A DNA stretch of 64,000 nt from Lentzea alba (lineage in GTDB: Bacteria; Actinomycetota; Actinomycetes; Mycobacteriales; Pseudonocardiaceae): the NCBI RefSeq assembly GCF_011067745.1, contig NZ_JAAMPJ010000010.1, forward strand, positions 186,001-250,000. The letters are read 5' to 3'. The position numbers were made by a program, and so were the translations under genes. The notes beneath the pieces are model-generated. The model searched no databases, was not told where the DNA came from, and saw only the letters and a list, made by a program, of their open reading frames with translations. This document shows, in pieces, positions 17,169 to 25,389 of the stretch (positions are counted from its first letter, which is position 1; every line of letters starts with the position of its first letter).

Positions 17169-18307
17169 GGCCTCTCCGATCCGACGACCCACATGGCGAA
17201 GAACTGCGAGCCACCGCCGTACGCGTGGCCCAGCGCGACACGTGCGCCGTCGACCTGGTGGTCACCGGCGGTGCCCATGACCTGCATGGCCGCCTCGGCG
17301 AACCGCAGCAGGCCGGACGCGCCGATCGGGTTCGACGAGAGCACCCCGCCGCTGGGGTTGACCGGCAGCCGGCCGCCGATCTCGGTCTCGCCCGCCTCGG
17401 TGAGCTTCCAGCCCTGACCGACGTCGGTGAAGCCGAGGTTCTCCAGCCACATCGGCTCGAACCACGAGAAAGGCACGTAGATCTCGGCGGCGTCCACTTC
17501 GGACAACGGGTCGGTGATCCCCGCCTGCTGCCACAACGCGCGGGCGGCGTCCCGGCCGGCCTGCGGGTTGACCTGGTCGCGTCCGGCGAACGTCGTGGGC
17601 TCGGTGCGCATCGCGGTCGCACGGATCCACGCGGCTCGCGAGGACGTGGGCTCGGCGGAGATCACCACCGCGCAGGCGCCGTCCGAGGAGGGACACGTTT
17701 CGTCGTACCGGATCGGGTCCCACAACATCGTGGACGCTCGAACCGATTCGACGGTGATGTCGGGTTGTTTCAGGTGTGCGTACGGATTCAGCGAACCGTT
17801 TCGACGGTCCTTGGCCGCCACCATCGCACCCACGTGTTCGGGAGCGCCCGCACGGCGGATGTAGGCGCGCACGTGTGGTGCGAAGTAACCACCCGCACCG
17901 GCGTGCACGGGCATCGTGAACGGTGTCGGCACGGACAGTGCCCACATCGCGTTGGACTCGGACTGCTTCTCGAACGCCACGGCCAGCACACGGTCGTGCA
18001 CGCCGGACTGGACGAGCGACGCAGCGACGTTGCCGGTGCTACCACCCACCGAACCGGCGGTGTGCACGCGCAGCAACGGTTTGCCGACCGCGCCGAGCGC
18101 ATCGGCGAGGAACAGCTCGGGCATCATCACGCCCTCGAACAGGTCCGGTGCCTTGCCGAGCACCACGGCGTCGATGTCCGGCCAGTCCACGCCGGCGTCG
18201 GCCATCGCGCGGTCGATCGCCTCGCGGCACAAACCCGCCATCGACACGTCGAGGCGCTTCGCGGCGTGGTGCGTCTGGCCGGTGCCGACCACAGCTGCCG
18301 GTCGCAT
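17165..18307 (-). CDS. ltp3: Thiolase-like lipid-transfer protein Ltp3
   Basis: A 380-residue thiolase-superfamily protein of the SCP-x/Ltp type. It has AGSVGGSTGNVAASLV where biosynthetic thiolases carry the nucleophilic Cys, so no classical CxS nucleophile is visible, and NPSGGVLSSNPIGASGLLRF near the C terminus. Ltp proteins paired with a DUF35 partner act as retro-aldolases on steroid side chains; Ltp3/Ltp4 are linked in rhodococci to C24-branched sterols. Starts directly at the ltp4 stop. Confidence 0.83.
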   Translation of the reverse strand: MRPAAVVGTGQTHHAAKRLDVSMAGLCREAIDRAMADAGVDWPDIDAVVLGKAPDLFEGVMMPELFLADALGAVGKPLLRVHTAGSVGGSTGNVAASLVQSGVHDRVLAVAFEKQSESNAMWALSVPTPFTMPVHAGAGGYFAPHVRAYIRRAGAPEHVGAMVAAKDRRNGSLNPYAHLKQPDITVESVRASTMLWDPIRYDETCPSSDGACAVVISAEPTSSRAAWIRATAMRTEPTTFAGRDQVNPQAGRDAARALWQQAGITDPLSEVDAAEIYVPFSWFEPMWLENLGFTDVGQGWKLTEAGETEIGGRLPVNPSGGVLSSNPIGASGLLRFAEAAMQVMGTAGDHQVDGARVALGHAYGGGSQFFAMWVVGSERP

Positions 18308-19360
18308 CTACTCCCGCCCTTCCATGACGCAGACGAGGTTCTGTTGGAGCAACGGCCCGCTGGTGGCGTGCCCGAGCACCTTCGAAGCGCTTCCGTCGTG
18401 CACGCGCCGGGCCGCCTCACCGATCCGCGCCAGCCCGGCCGCGAACATCGGGTTGCCGGCCAGCACGCCGCCGGACGGGTTCACGGTGATGTCGCCGAGA
18501 CCGAGTGCCTGGCGCAGCAGGATCTCCTGGTGGCTGAACGGCGCGTGCAGCTCCGCCACCTCGACGCCGTCCGCACCGGCCGCCTTGCCCGCGGCCACGG
18601 TCGAGGGAGACGTCAACAGGTCGCGTGCGCCGAACGACGGTGAGTCCACCCGATGCTCGAACCCGGTGATCCACGCCGGCCGTTCGCACAGCTCCCGCGC
18701 GCGGTCACCGGCCGCGAGCACGATCGTCGCGGCGCCATCGGTGATCGGCGCGCAGTCGTGCCGCCGCAACGGGTCCGCGACGTAGTCCGAAGCCAGCAGC
18801 TCGTCGACGGAGACGTTGCCGGACAGCTGCGCCAACGGGTTCGAGAGCGCGGCCGCACGACTTCGTGCCGCCACGGATGCCATCGCTCGTTCGTCCCAGA
18901 ACCCGGCCTCGATGCCCACCCGCGCCTGAATTCCGGCGAGGCCAATGGAATCAGGCCACAGTGGCGTCACGACGTAAGGATCGAGCTGCATCGCCATGAC
19001 CCTGCGCAGGTGACCGGCCGACGACTTGCCGAAGCCGTAGACGAGGGCCGTGTCGATCTCGCCGCACAGCAGCTTCACCCAGGCCTCGTACAACGCCCAG
19101 GCGGCGTCCATCTCGACGTGCGACTCCATGATCGGCGGGAACGCGCCGATCGCGTCGACCGCCGACACGAACGAGAAAGCGCGTCCGGCCAGGTAGTCCG
19201 ACGAGCCCGAGCACCAGAACCCGATGTCGGACTTCGTCAACCCCAGCGAGCCGAGCACCTCGTGGAAGATCGGCACCAGCATCTCGACACCGTTGGTGGT
19301 GCCGTCGGTCTCGCGCACGCAGGGCGTCTGCGCGAACCCCACTACCGCGACGTCACGCAT
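18308..19360 (-). CDS. ltp4: Thiolase-like lipid-transfer protein Ltp4
   Basis: A 350-residue companion of Ltp3 with the same non-classical thiolase pattern: an N-terminal VAVVGFAQTP, SHVEMDAAWALYEAWV at the position of the usual nucleophile loop, and NPSGGVLAGNPMFAAGLARI. It corresponds to Rv3522, next to the DUF35 gene Rv3521. ATG start 7 bp after the DUF35 stop. Likely forms a heteromeric aldolase with Ltp3 and the DUF35 protein. Confidence 0.83.
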   Translation of the reverse strand: MRDVAVVGFAQTPCVRETDGTTNGVEMLVPIFHEVLGSLGLTKSDIGFWCSGSSDYLAGRAFSFVSAVDAIGAFPPIMESHVEMDAAWALYEAWVKLLCGEIDTALVYGFGKSSAGHLRRVMAMQLDPYVVTPLWPDSIGLAGIQARVGIEAGFWDERAMASVAARSRAAALSNPLAQLSGNVSVDELLASDYVADPLRRHDCAPITDGAATIVLAAGDRARELCERPAWITGFEHRVDSPSFGARDLLTSPSTVAAGKAAGADGVEVAELHAPFSHQEILLRQALGLGDITVNPSGGVLAGNPMFAAGLARIGEAARRVHDGSASKVLGHATSGPLLQQNLVCVMEGRE

Positions 19361-19367
19361 GCGAGCC

Positions 19368-20312
19368 TCACAGGTGCTGGGAGTAGGAGTCGAACGACGC
19401 GTCCGGCTCGCCGGAAGGCTTGAAGTGGTCGATGTTCCGCATCGTCGGTCCCCACTCCTCGCGCGGCTTCCACACCGCCTCCACGCGCATGCCCATCCGC
19501 ACGTCCTCGGGCGCGACGCCGAGCAGCAGGTGCAGGAACGGGATGTCCGCGCCGTCCAGCAGCACGTAGGCCGAGACGTACGGCGGCGGGATCCGCTGGC
19601 CCAGGAACGGCACGTTGACCACGCAGAACGTCGTGATCGTGCCGCGGTCGGACAGCTCGATCTGCTCGGTGGTCGGCACGCCGTCGGTGGGGCAGGCCGG
19701 TCGCGGCGGGAAGTAGACCTTCGAGCACGCCGGACAGCGCTGCGCGATCAGCCGGCCGTCCATCAGGCCGCGCAGGAACGGGTCCTCGGTCGGTGACGCG
19801 GAATGCGTGTAATGGAGGTTCACCGGTGTGGTGACCATGGTGACGTCGTCAGCTTCCACCGGATCGGCCGCGGGACCGTCGGAGAGTTCGAAGCACTCGA
19901 TGTCGGTGATCGCCCCGACGCGTTCATCGCGCCACCGCACCCGTACGCGCGTGCCCGTTGCCATCTGGTCCGGGGTTCCGGCGTCGACGGCGTGCAGCAA
20001 CGAGGTGTCGGAGCCGTCGAGCTGGATCAGCGCCCACGCGAACGGCCGGTCGAGCGGCTGACCTTCGAGCGGTTCGGGAATCCACGACCACCCGCGCACG
20101 ACGCCGGTCGCCGCCACGTCCACGAACTCCGACAACCGCTCGGCGGTCACCGGGTCGTACTCGAGCGGCGGCACGTGCACGCGGCCGTCGGAACCGCGGA
20201 TCCCGGTCACCTTGCGGCGGCGCAGATCCGAGAGGAACCGGCCCAGCGTGGGGCCCGTCGAGCGCGTGTAGTCGAAGCCGACGTCCAGTGGTGCACTCAG
20301 CGGCCTGGTCAC
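19368..20312 (-). CDS. DUF35 OB-fold/zinc-ribbon protein (Rv3521-like)
   Basis: A 314-residue protein. A zinc ribbon CPACSKVYFPPRPACP is at ~195-210, followed by an OB-fold region (GTITTFCVVNVPF, PYVSAYVLLDGADIPF). An N-terminal ~150-residue half with its own OB-like segment suggests a duplication. DUF35 partners activate Ltp thiolase-like enzymes (as ChsH2 does for Ltp2). First gene of the leftward operon; a KstR-like motif lies 10 bp upstream of its start. Confidence 0.83.
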   Translation of the reverse strand: MTRPLSAPLDVGFDYTRSTGPTLGRFLSDLRRRKVTGIRGSDGRVHVPPLEYDPVTAERLSEFVDVAATGVVRGWSWIPEPLEGQPLDRPFAWALIQLDGSDTSLLHAVDAGTPDQMATGTRVRVRWRDERVGAITDIECFELSDGPAADPVEADDVTMVTTPVNLHYTHSASPTEDPFLRGLMDGRLIAQRCPACSKVYFPPRPACPTDGVPTTEQIELSDRGTITTFCVVNVPFLGQRIPPPYVSAYVLLDGADIPFLHLLLGVAPEDVRMGMRVEAVWKPREEWGPTMRNIDHFKPSGEPDASFDSYSQHL

Positions 20313-20321
20313 AGATCAAAG

Positions 20322-20335
20322 TGAAACAGGTTCTC
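20322..20335. promoter_or_regulatory. KstR-type operator between DUF35 gene and F420 oxidoreductase
   Basis: TGAAACAGGTTCTC matches seven of eight fixed positions of TnnAACnnGTTnnA. It is the only motif in the 45-bp space between divergent genes, 22 bp upstream of the plus-strand ATG, so it could control both directions. Confidence 0.68.
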
Positions 20336-20357
20336 GAAATGGTGGCAAGATGGCTGC

Positions 20358-21386
20358 ATGAAGCTCGGTCTGCAGCTCGGCTACTGGGGTGCCGCGCCAC
20401 CCCCGAACGCCCCCCAACTCGTGGCGGCGGCAGAGGAATTCGGCTTCGACGCGGTGTTCGCCGCCGAGGCGTGGGGATCGGATGCCTTCACCCCGTTGGC
20501 GTGGTGGGGATCCGACACCCAGCGGGTCCGGCTCGGCACGTCCGTCGTGCAGATGTCGGCCCGCACACCGGCGGCGTGCGCGATGCACGCGTTGACGCTC
20601 GATCACCTCTCGGGTGGACGGTTCGTGCTCGGTCTGGGCGTGTCCGGGCCACAGGTCGTGGAGGGCTGGTACGGCCGGCCGTTCGCCAAACCCCTTGCCA
20701 GGACCAGGGAATACGTCTCGATCCTGCGTCAGGTGCTGGCGCGCGAAGCCCCGGTCGCCAACGACGGTCCGCACTTCCCGTTGCCCTACCAGGGGCCGGG
20801 ATCGATCGGGCTCGGCAAGCCGTTGAAGCCCATCACCCACCCGCTGCGCGCCGATCTGCCGATCTGGCTCGGTGCCGAGGGGCCGAAGAACGTCGCGCTG
20901 ACCTCGGAGATCGCCGACGGCTGGCTCGCGATCTACTACGCGCCCAGGCTCGCCGGCATGTACGACGAGTGGCTTGACGAGGGTTTCGCGAAATCTGGTC
21001 GCACCAGGGAGAACTTCGAGGTGGCGGCTACCTGTCAGGTCGTCGTGACGGACGATCCGGTGGGGGTGAGGGCCCGGCTCAAGCCGTTCGTCGCTTTGTA
21101 CATCGGCGGAATGGGCGCGCCCGGTATGAACTTCCACGCCGAGGTCTTCACCCGGATGGGATACGGCGAGGCGGTGCAGGACATCGGCAGGCTGTTCCTG
21201 TCCGGCCGCAAAGAGGAGGCCGCGCAGGCGGTTCCGGACGAGCTGGTCGCCGAGATCACGATCGTCGGCAGCGCCGAGCACGTCCGCGAGGAGGTCGGCC
21301 GCTGGGAGAAGGCGGGTGTCACGATGCTGCTCGTCGGCTGCCGCGACGTTGCCTCGATCAAGGCCGTCGCGGAGGCTTGTCAGTAG
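20358..21386 (+). CDS. F420-dependent LLM oxidoreductase (Rv3520c-like)
   Basis: A 342-residue luciferase-like monooxygenase-fold protein. It begins MKLGLQLGYWG and contains GGRFVLGLGVSGPQVVEGWYG (~86-106) and LPIWLGAEGPKNVALTSEIADGW (~170-192), signatures of LLM F420 enzymes. Its position divergent from the DUF35/ltp4/ltp3 operon equals that of Rv3520c. Function is unknown; an F420-dependent reduction or oxidation of a steroid CoA ester is plausible. Confidence 0.82.
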   Translation: MKLGLQLGYWGAAPPPNAPQLVAAAEEFGFDAVFAAEAWGSDAFTPLAWWGSDTQRVRLGTSVVQMSARTPAACAMHALTLDHLSGGRFVLGLGVSGPQVVEGWYGRPFAKPLARTREYVSILRQVLAREAPVANDGPHFPLPYQGPGSIGLGKPLKPITHPLRADLPIWLGAEGPKNVALTSEIADGWLAIYYAPRLAGMYDEWLDEGFAKSGRTRENFEVAATCQVVVTDDPVGVRARLKPFVALYIGGMGAPGMNFHAEVFTRMGYGEAVQDIGRLFLSGRKEEAAQAVPDELVAEITIVGSAEHVREEVGRWEKAGVTMLLVGCRDVASIKAVAEACQ

Positions 21387-21387
21387 G

Positions 21388-21401
21388 TGAAACGCGTTCT
21401 A
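21388..21401. promoter_or_regulatory. KstR operator upstream of CoA ligase gene
   Basis: TGAAACGCGTTCTA matches all fixed positions of TnnAACnnGTTnnA and is close to a full palindrome. It ends 10 bp before the GTG start of the CoA ligase at 21412, implying direct repression and a very short leader. Confidence 0.86.
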
Positions 21402-21411
21402 CTTTTAGGGT

Positions 21412-22944
21412 GTGGTCACAGGACTCTGGAACATCGCCGCCGATCAGCCGGACCTGACCGCGCTGGTCGATCCGAGCGGTCGCGAGATCACCTACCGAGA
21501 GCTCTCGGCGCAGGCCGACCGCTACGGGCGCGGGTTCGGGGCCCTGGGGCTGGAACCCGGCGACAGCATCGTGCTGATGCTGCCCAACAGCGCCGACCTG
21601 GTCGCGGTGTACTTCGCCGCGTACCAGACCGGCCTCTACGTCGTCATGGCGAACTGGCACCTGACCGGCGCCGAGGTCGCGTACCTCGTCCAGGACAGCG
21701 GCGCCAAGGCCTTCGTCTCGCACGAACGGTTCGCCGACGCCGCAACGGAAGCGTCCGCGAGCCTGCCGGCGAACGCCCGGTTCGCCGTCGGCGACATCGC
21801 CGGGTTCGAGCCGCTGGCCAAGCTCGGCGAGGGCGAGCAGGGCAGGCCGGACGTCCGCACCGCCGGGTCGCCGATGCTCTACACCTCCGGCACGACCGGG
21901 CGGCCCAAGGGCGTGCGCAGGCCGTTGACCGGCGCTGACCCGGATGTCGTTCCACCGTCCGCCCCCTGGTTCTTCGGCATCTTCGGAATCAAGCCGCACG
22001 ACGGGCACGTGCACCTGTGCGGGTCGCCGCTCTACCACACGGCGGTGCTCAACTTCGTCGTCATCTCGATCCAGCTCGGCCACACCGCGGTGTTGATGGA
22101 CCACTGGTCGCCGGAGGAGATGCTGCGGCTGATCGACCGGTACGCGGTCACCCACAGCCACATGGTGCCGACCCAGTTCCACCGCCTGCTGGCGCTGCCC
22201 GACGACGTGAAGGCCAAGTACGACCTGAAGTCGTTGCGCGCGATGATCCACGGCGCCGCGCCGTGCCCGGTGGAGGTCAAGCGCCGGATGCTCGACTGGT
22301 GGGGTCCCGTGGTGATCGAGTACTACGCGGCCACCGAGGGCGGCGGCACCGCGATCACCGCGCAGGAATGGCTGCGCAAGCCCGGATCCGTCGGCCTGCC
22401 GTGGCCCACGTCGGAGATCAAGATCCTGGGCGAGGACGGCAGCGAGCTCCCGGTGGGTGAGCGCGGCCTGGTCTACATGCGGATGGGCGACGCGACGTTC
22501 GAGTACCACAAGGACGCCGAGAAGACCCGTGCCGCGCGAGTCGGCCGGCTCTTCACGTTGCAGGACATCGGCTATCTGGACGAGGACGGCTACCTGTTCC
22601 TGTGCGACCGAAAGAACGACATGATCATCTCTGGTGGCGTGAACATCTACCCGGCGGAGATCGAGGGTGAGCTCGTCTGTCACCCCAAGGTGGCGGACGT
22701 GGCCGTGTTCGGCGTGCCGCACCCGGACTGGGGCGAGGAGATCAAGGCCGTGGTCCAGCCCGCGGACGGGGTGGTCGGTGACGACGCGCTGACCGAGGAA
22801 CTGCTGGAGTTCGCCCGCACGCGGCTCGCGAAGTTCAAGCTGCCGCGCACCATCTCCTACCTGGCCGAGTTGCCGCGCGACCCGAACGGCAAGTTGTACA
22901 AGCGAAAGCTCCGCAGCCAAGAAGGAAGCTCAACCGGTGCCTGA
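21412..22944 (+). CDS. Acyl-CoA synthetase (FadD family), probably steroid/side-chain acid
   Basis: A 510-residue adenylate-forming ligase: P-loop YTSGTTGRPKGVRR (~163-176), A5 motif YYAATEGGG (~304-312), A8 LCDRKNDMIISGG (~401-413) and C-terminal lysine segment NGKLYKRKLR. Its size and position resemble FadD17-type ligases, but I cannot distinguish FadD17 from bile-acid-type ligases by eye. The perfect KstR site just upstream and kstD 30 bp downstream argue for a steroid acid substrate. GTG start with no clear Shine-Dalgarno. Confidence 0.8.
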   Translation: MVTGLWNIAADQPDLTALVDPSGREITYRELSAQADRYGRGFGALGLEPGDSIVLMLPNSADLVAVYFAAYQTGLYVVMANWHLTGAEVAYLVQDSGAKAFVSHERFADAATEASASLPANARFAVGDIAGFEPLAKLGEGEQGRPDVRTAGSPMLYTSGTTGRPKGVRRPLTGADPDVVPPSAPWFFGIFGIKPHDGHVHLCGSPLYHTAVLNFVVISIQLGHTAVLMDHWSPEEMLRLIDRYAVTHSHMVPTQFHRLLALPDDVKAKYDLKSLRAMIHGAAPCPVEVKRRMLDWWGPVVIEYYAATEGGGTAITAQEWLRKPGSVGLPWPTSEIKILGEDGSELPVGERGLVYMRMGDATFEYHKDAEKTRAARVGRLFTLQDIGYLDEDGYLFLCDRKNDMIISGGVNIYPAEIEGELVCHPKVADVAVFGVPHPDWGEEIKAVVQPADGVVGDDALTEELLEFARTRLAKFKLPRTISYLAELPRDPNGKLYKRKLRSQEGSSTGA

Positions 22945-22974
22945 CCCCCGGAAGACGATGTCTGGAGCGACCCC

Positions 22975-24681
22975 ATGACCCTGAACCGCCGCCAGGTGCT
23001 CGCCGGAGCCGGTCTCGCGCTGGCCTCCGGACTCGTCAAACCCCCTGCCGCCAGCGCGGACCTCGGCGAGTTCGACGTCGTGGTGGTCGGCGCGGGCGCG
23101 GCCGGCATGACCGCCGCGCTCACCGCGGCCAAACGCGGCCTGAGCTGCGTGGTGCTGGAGAAGGCGCCGACCTACGGCGGTTCCGCCGCCCGGTCCGGCG
23201 CGGGCATCTGGATCCCCAACAACGAGGTCATCCTCGCCGCCGGAATCCCGGACACGCCCGCGAAGGCAGCGCAGTACCTGGCCGCCGTCGTGGGCAACAT
23301 TCCGTTGGTGCGGCAACAGGCCTACCTGACGCACGGGCCACGGATGCTCTCGTTCGTCATGCGCAACAGCCCGCTGCGCTTCCGGCACATGGACGGCTAC
23401 AGCGACTACTACCCGGAACTCCCCGGCGGCATCGCCCAGGGCCGCTCGATCGAGCCCGAGATGCTCGACGGCCGCATCCTCGGCGCCGAGCTCGCTCACC
23501 TGAACGCGCCGTACCTCGCCACCCCGGCGGGCCTGGTCATCTACGGCGCCGACTACAAGTGGCTCGCCCTGGCCCTGGTCAACGCCAAGGGCGCCGCCAC
23601 GGCGGCCGCCGCCCTGGCCCGCGGCACGGCGGCCGCGTTGGCGGGCCAGAAGCCGTTGACGATGGGCCAGGCGTTGGCCGGCGGCCTGCGGGCGGGCCTG
23701 ATGCAGTCGAACGTGCCCGTGTGGCTGAACACGGGCTTGGAAGACCTGCACGTGGTGAACGGCGCGGTGCGCGGCGTCCAGACCTCGCGCGGCCTCGTGC
23801 GCGCCCGGCGCGGCGTGATCATGGGCTCCGGCGGCTTCGAGCACAACGCGTCCATGCGCGCCCAGTACCAGCGCCAGCCCATCGGCACGTCCTGGACCGT
23901 CGGCGCCAAGGAGAACACCGGCGACGGCCACCGCGCGGGCCTGCGCGCGGGCGCCGCACTCGACCTGATGGACGACGCTTGGTGGGGCCCGGCCATCCCG
24001 ACGCCCGGCTCCCCGTACTTCTGCCTCGCCGAACGCACCCTGCCCGGCGGCCTGATGGTCAACGCCGCCGGCCAGCGGTTCGTCAACGAGGCCGCGCCCT
24101 ACAGCGACGTCGTGCACGTCATGTACGACAAGAACCCCACCTCGCCGTGCATCCCGGCGTGGCTGGTCGTCGACCAGAACTACCGCAACAAGTACCTGTT
24201 CGCCGACATCGCCCCTGCCCTGCCGCTGCCCGACGGCTGGTACCAGTCCGGCGCGGTGGTGAAGAACTGGTCGCTCGACGGCCTGGCGTCGGCAATCGGG
24301 GTTCCCGGCACCGCTTTGAAGGACACCGTCAGCCGGTTCAACAATCAGGCGATGACCGGACGCGACCCCGACTTCAAGCGCGGCGATTCCGCCTACGACC
24401 ACTACTACACCGACCCGGCGGTGTTCCCGAACTCCTGCTTGGCACCGTTGTGGGCACCGCCGTTCTACGCCTTCAAGATCGTGCCGGGTGATCTCGGGAC
24501 GAAGGGCGGGATGGTCACCGATGCGCGCGCTCGCGTGCTGCGGCCGGACGGGTCGGTGATTCCGGGGTTGTACGCGGCGGGCAACGTGAGTTCGGCCGTG
24601 ATGGGGCGGAGTTACGCGGGGGCCGGATCGACGATCGGGCCCGCCATGACGTTCGGGTACATCGCGGCCAACGACATCTAG
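22975..24681 (+). CDS. kstD: 3-Ketosteroid delta1-dehydrogenase with Tat-like signal
   Basis: A 568-residue FAD enzyme. The dinucleotide motif VVVVGAGAAGMTAAL (~38-52), SGAGIWIPNNE and C-terminal SYAGAGSTIGPAMTFGY are KstD signatures; the Tyr and Gly of YAGAG occupy the places of the catalytic Tyr487/Gly491 of Rhodococcus KstD1. It introduces the C1-C2 double bond in ring A. Unusually, the first ~28 residues read NRRQVLAGAGLALASG and end in ASA, a twin-arginine signal-like sequence. Probably co-transcribed with the CoA ligase. Confidence 0.88.
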   Translation: MTLNRRQVLAGAGLALASGLVKPPAASADLGEFDVVVVGAGAAGMTAALTAAKRGLSCVVLEKAPTYGGSAARSGAGIWIPNNEVILAAGIPDTPAKAAQYLAAVVGNIPLVRQQAYLTHGPRMLSFVMRNSPLRFRHMDGYSDYYPELPGGIAQGRSIEPEMLDGRILGAELAHLNAPYLATPAGLVIYGADYKWLALALVNAKGAATAAAALARGTAAALAGQKPLTMGQALAGGLRAGLMQSNVPVWLNTGLEDLHVVNGAVRGVQTSRGLVRARRGVIMGSGGFEHNASMRAQYQRQPIGTSWTVGAKENTGDGHRAGLRAGAALDLMDDAWWGPAIPTPGSPYFCLAERTLPGGLMVNAAGQRFVNEAAPYSDVVHVMYDKNPTSPCIPAWLVVDQNYRNKYLFADIAPALPLPDGWYQSGAVVKNWSLDGLASAIGVPGTALKDTVSRFNNQAMTGRDPDFKRGDSAYDHYYTDPAVFPNSCLAPLWAPPFYAFKIVPGDLGTKGGMVTDARARVLRPDGSVIPGLYAAGNVSSAVMGRSYAGAGSTIGPAMTFGYIAANDI

Positions 24682-24737
24682 CCTGGTCGCCCGACATACG
24701 ATCACCGCGGACGCAACGGTGATCTTTGGGGGCGAAC

Positions 24738-25388
24738 GTGGGCGAAGTCGTGCTGATGTCGGATGCGCGGATCACCGCGATCCCGGTCGTGGATCGCGGT
24801 GATCCTCTGCTCGACGTGCGGCAGCACCAGGCGATCGCCGTCGACGCGCGCAAGCACGATGATCGAGGCGCGTTCGCGCATCTGAGGGAGAACCTCCTGA
24901 AGCGCCTGCTGCGCGCTCAGGAGTTGCTTCCGGAAGGTGTCCGGCTCCTGTTCGTCGAGGGGTACCGGCCACTCTCGCTGCAGCGCTTCTACTTCGAGCG
25001 CTACGCCGACGAGTTGCGGGCGGGCCACCCGGACTGGTCCGCGGAACAGGTGCGGACGGCCGCGAGCAGGTACGTGTCGCCGCCGGAGATCGCTCCGCAC
25101 AGCGCCGGCGCCGCCGTCGACCTGACTCTCGTCTCCCGTGACGGGCAGGAGCTCGACATGGGGACTCGCGTGAACGCCAGCCCCGAGGAAAGTGACGGCG
25201 CCTGCTACACGGCGGCCCGGAACATCGGCCCGGCGGCCCGTGCCAACCGGACGCTCCTGGCCGACGTGCTGGACGGAGCAGGGCTGGTCAACTATCCCAC
25301 CGAGTGGTGGCACTGGTCCTACGGCGACCGGTACTGGGCCTACGCCACCGGTGCCGACCACGCGATCTACGGGCCGGTGGACCGCTAG
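24738..25388 (+). CDS. VanX-like D-Ala-D-Ala dipeptidase (M15D)
   Basis: A 216-residue peptidase. VanX-family residues are visible: Arg in EGYRPLSL (~76-83), zinc ligands in PHSAGAAVDL (His, Asp), and catalytic Glu plus zinc His in EWWHWSYG near residue 196. The GTG start at 24738 has GGGGG just upstream; a TTG at 24726 is an alternative. No VanH/VanA partners are nearby, so a cell-wall recycling role fits better than a full glycopeptide-resistance cassette. Its TAG stop lies in the 6-bp duplicated target of the adjacent IS. Confidence 0.82.
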   Translation: MGEVVLMSDARITAIPVVDRGDPLLDVRQHQAIAVDARKHDDRGAFAHLRENLLKRLLRAQELLPEGVRLLFVEGYRPLSLQRFYFERYADELRAGHPDWSAEQVRTAASRYVSPPEIAPHSAGAAVDLTLVSRDGQELDMGTRVNASPEESDGACYTAARNIGPAARANRTLLADVLDGAGLVNYPTEWWHWSYGDRYWAYATGADHAIYGPVDR

Positions 25389-25389
25389 G
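25384..25389. repeat. Target-site duplication (left copy) of IS481-type element
   Basis: GCTAGG at 25384-25389 is repeated at 26494-26499, flanking the IS481-type element. The right copy overlaps the first two bases (GG) of the neighbouring IS5-type element. Confidence 0.8.

Noticed and set aside
24738..25388. Glycopeptide-resistance (vanHAX) cassette
   Set aside because: Only the VanX-like gene is present; no VanH dehydrogenase, VanA ligase or VanRS pair is adjacent.
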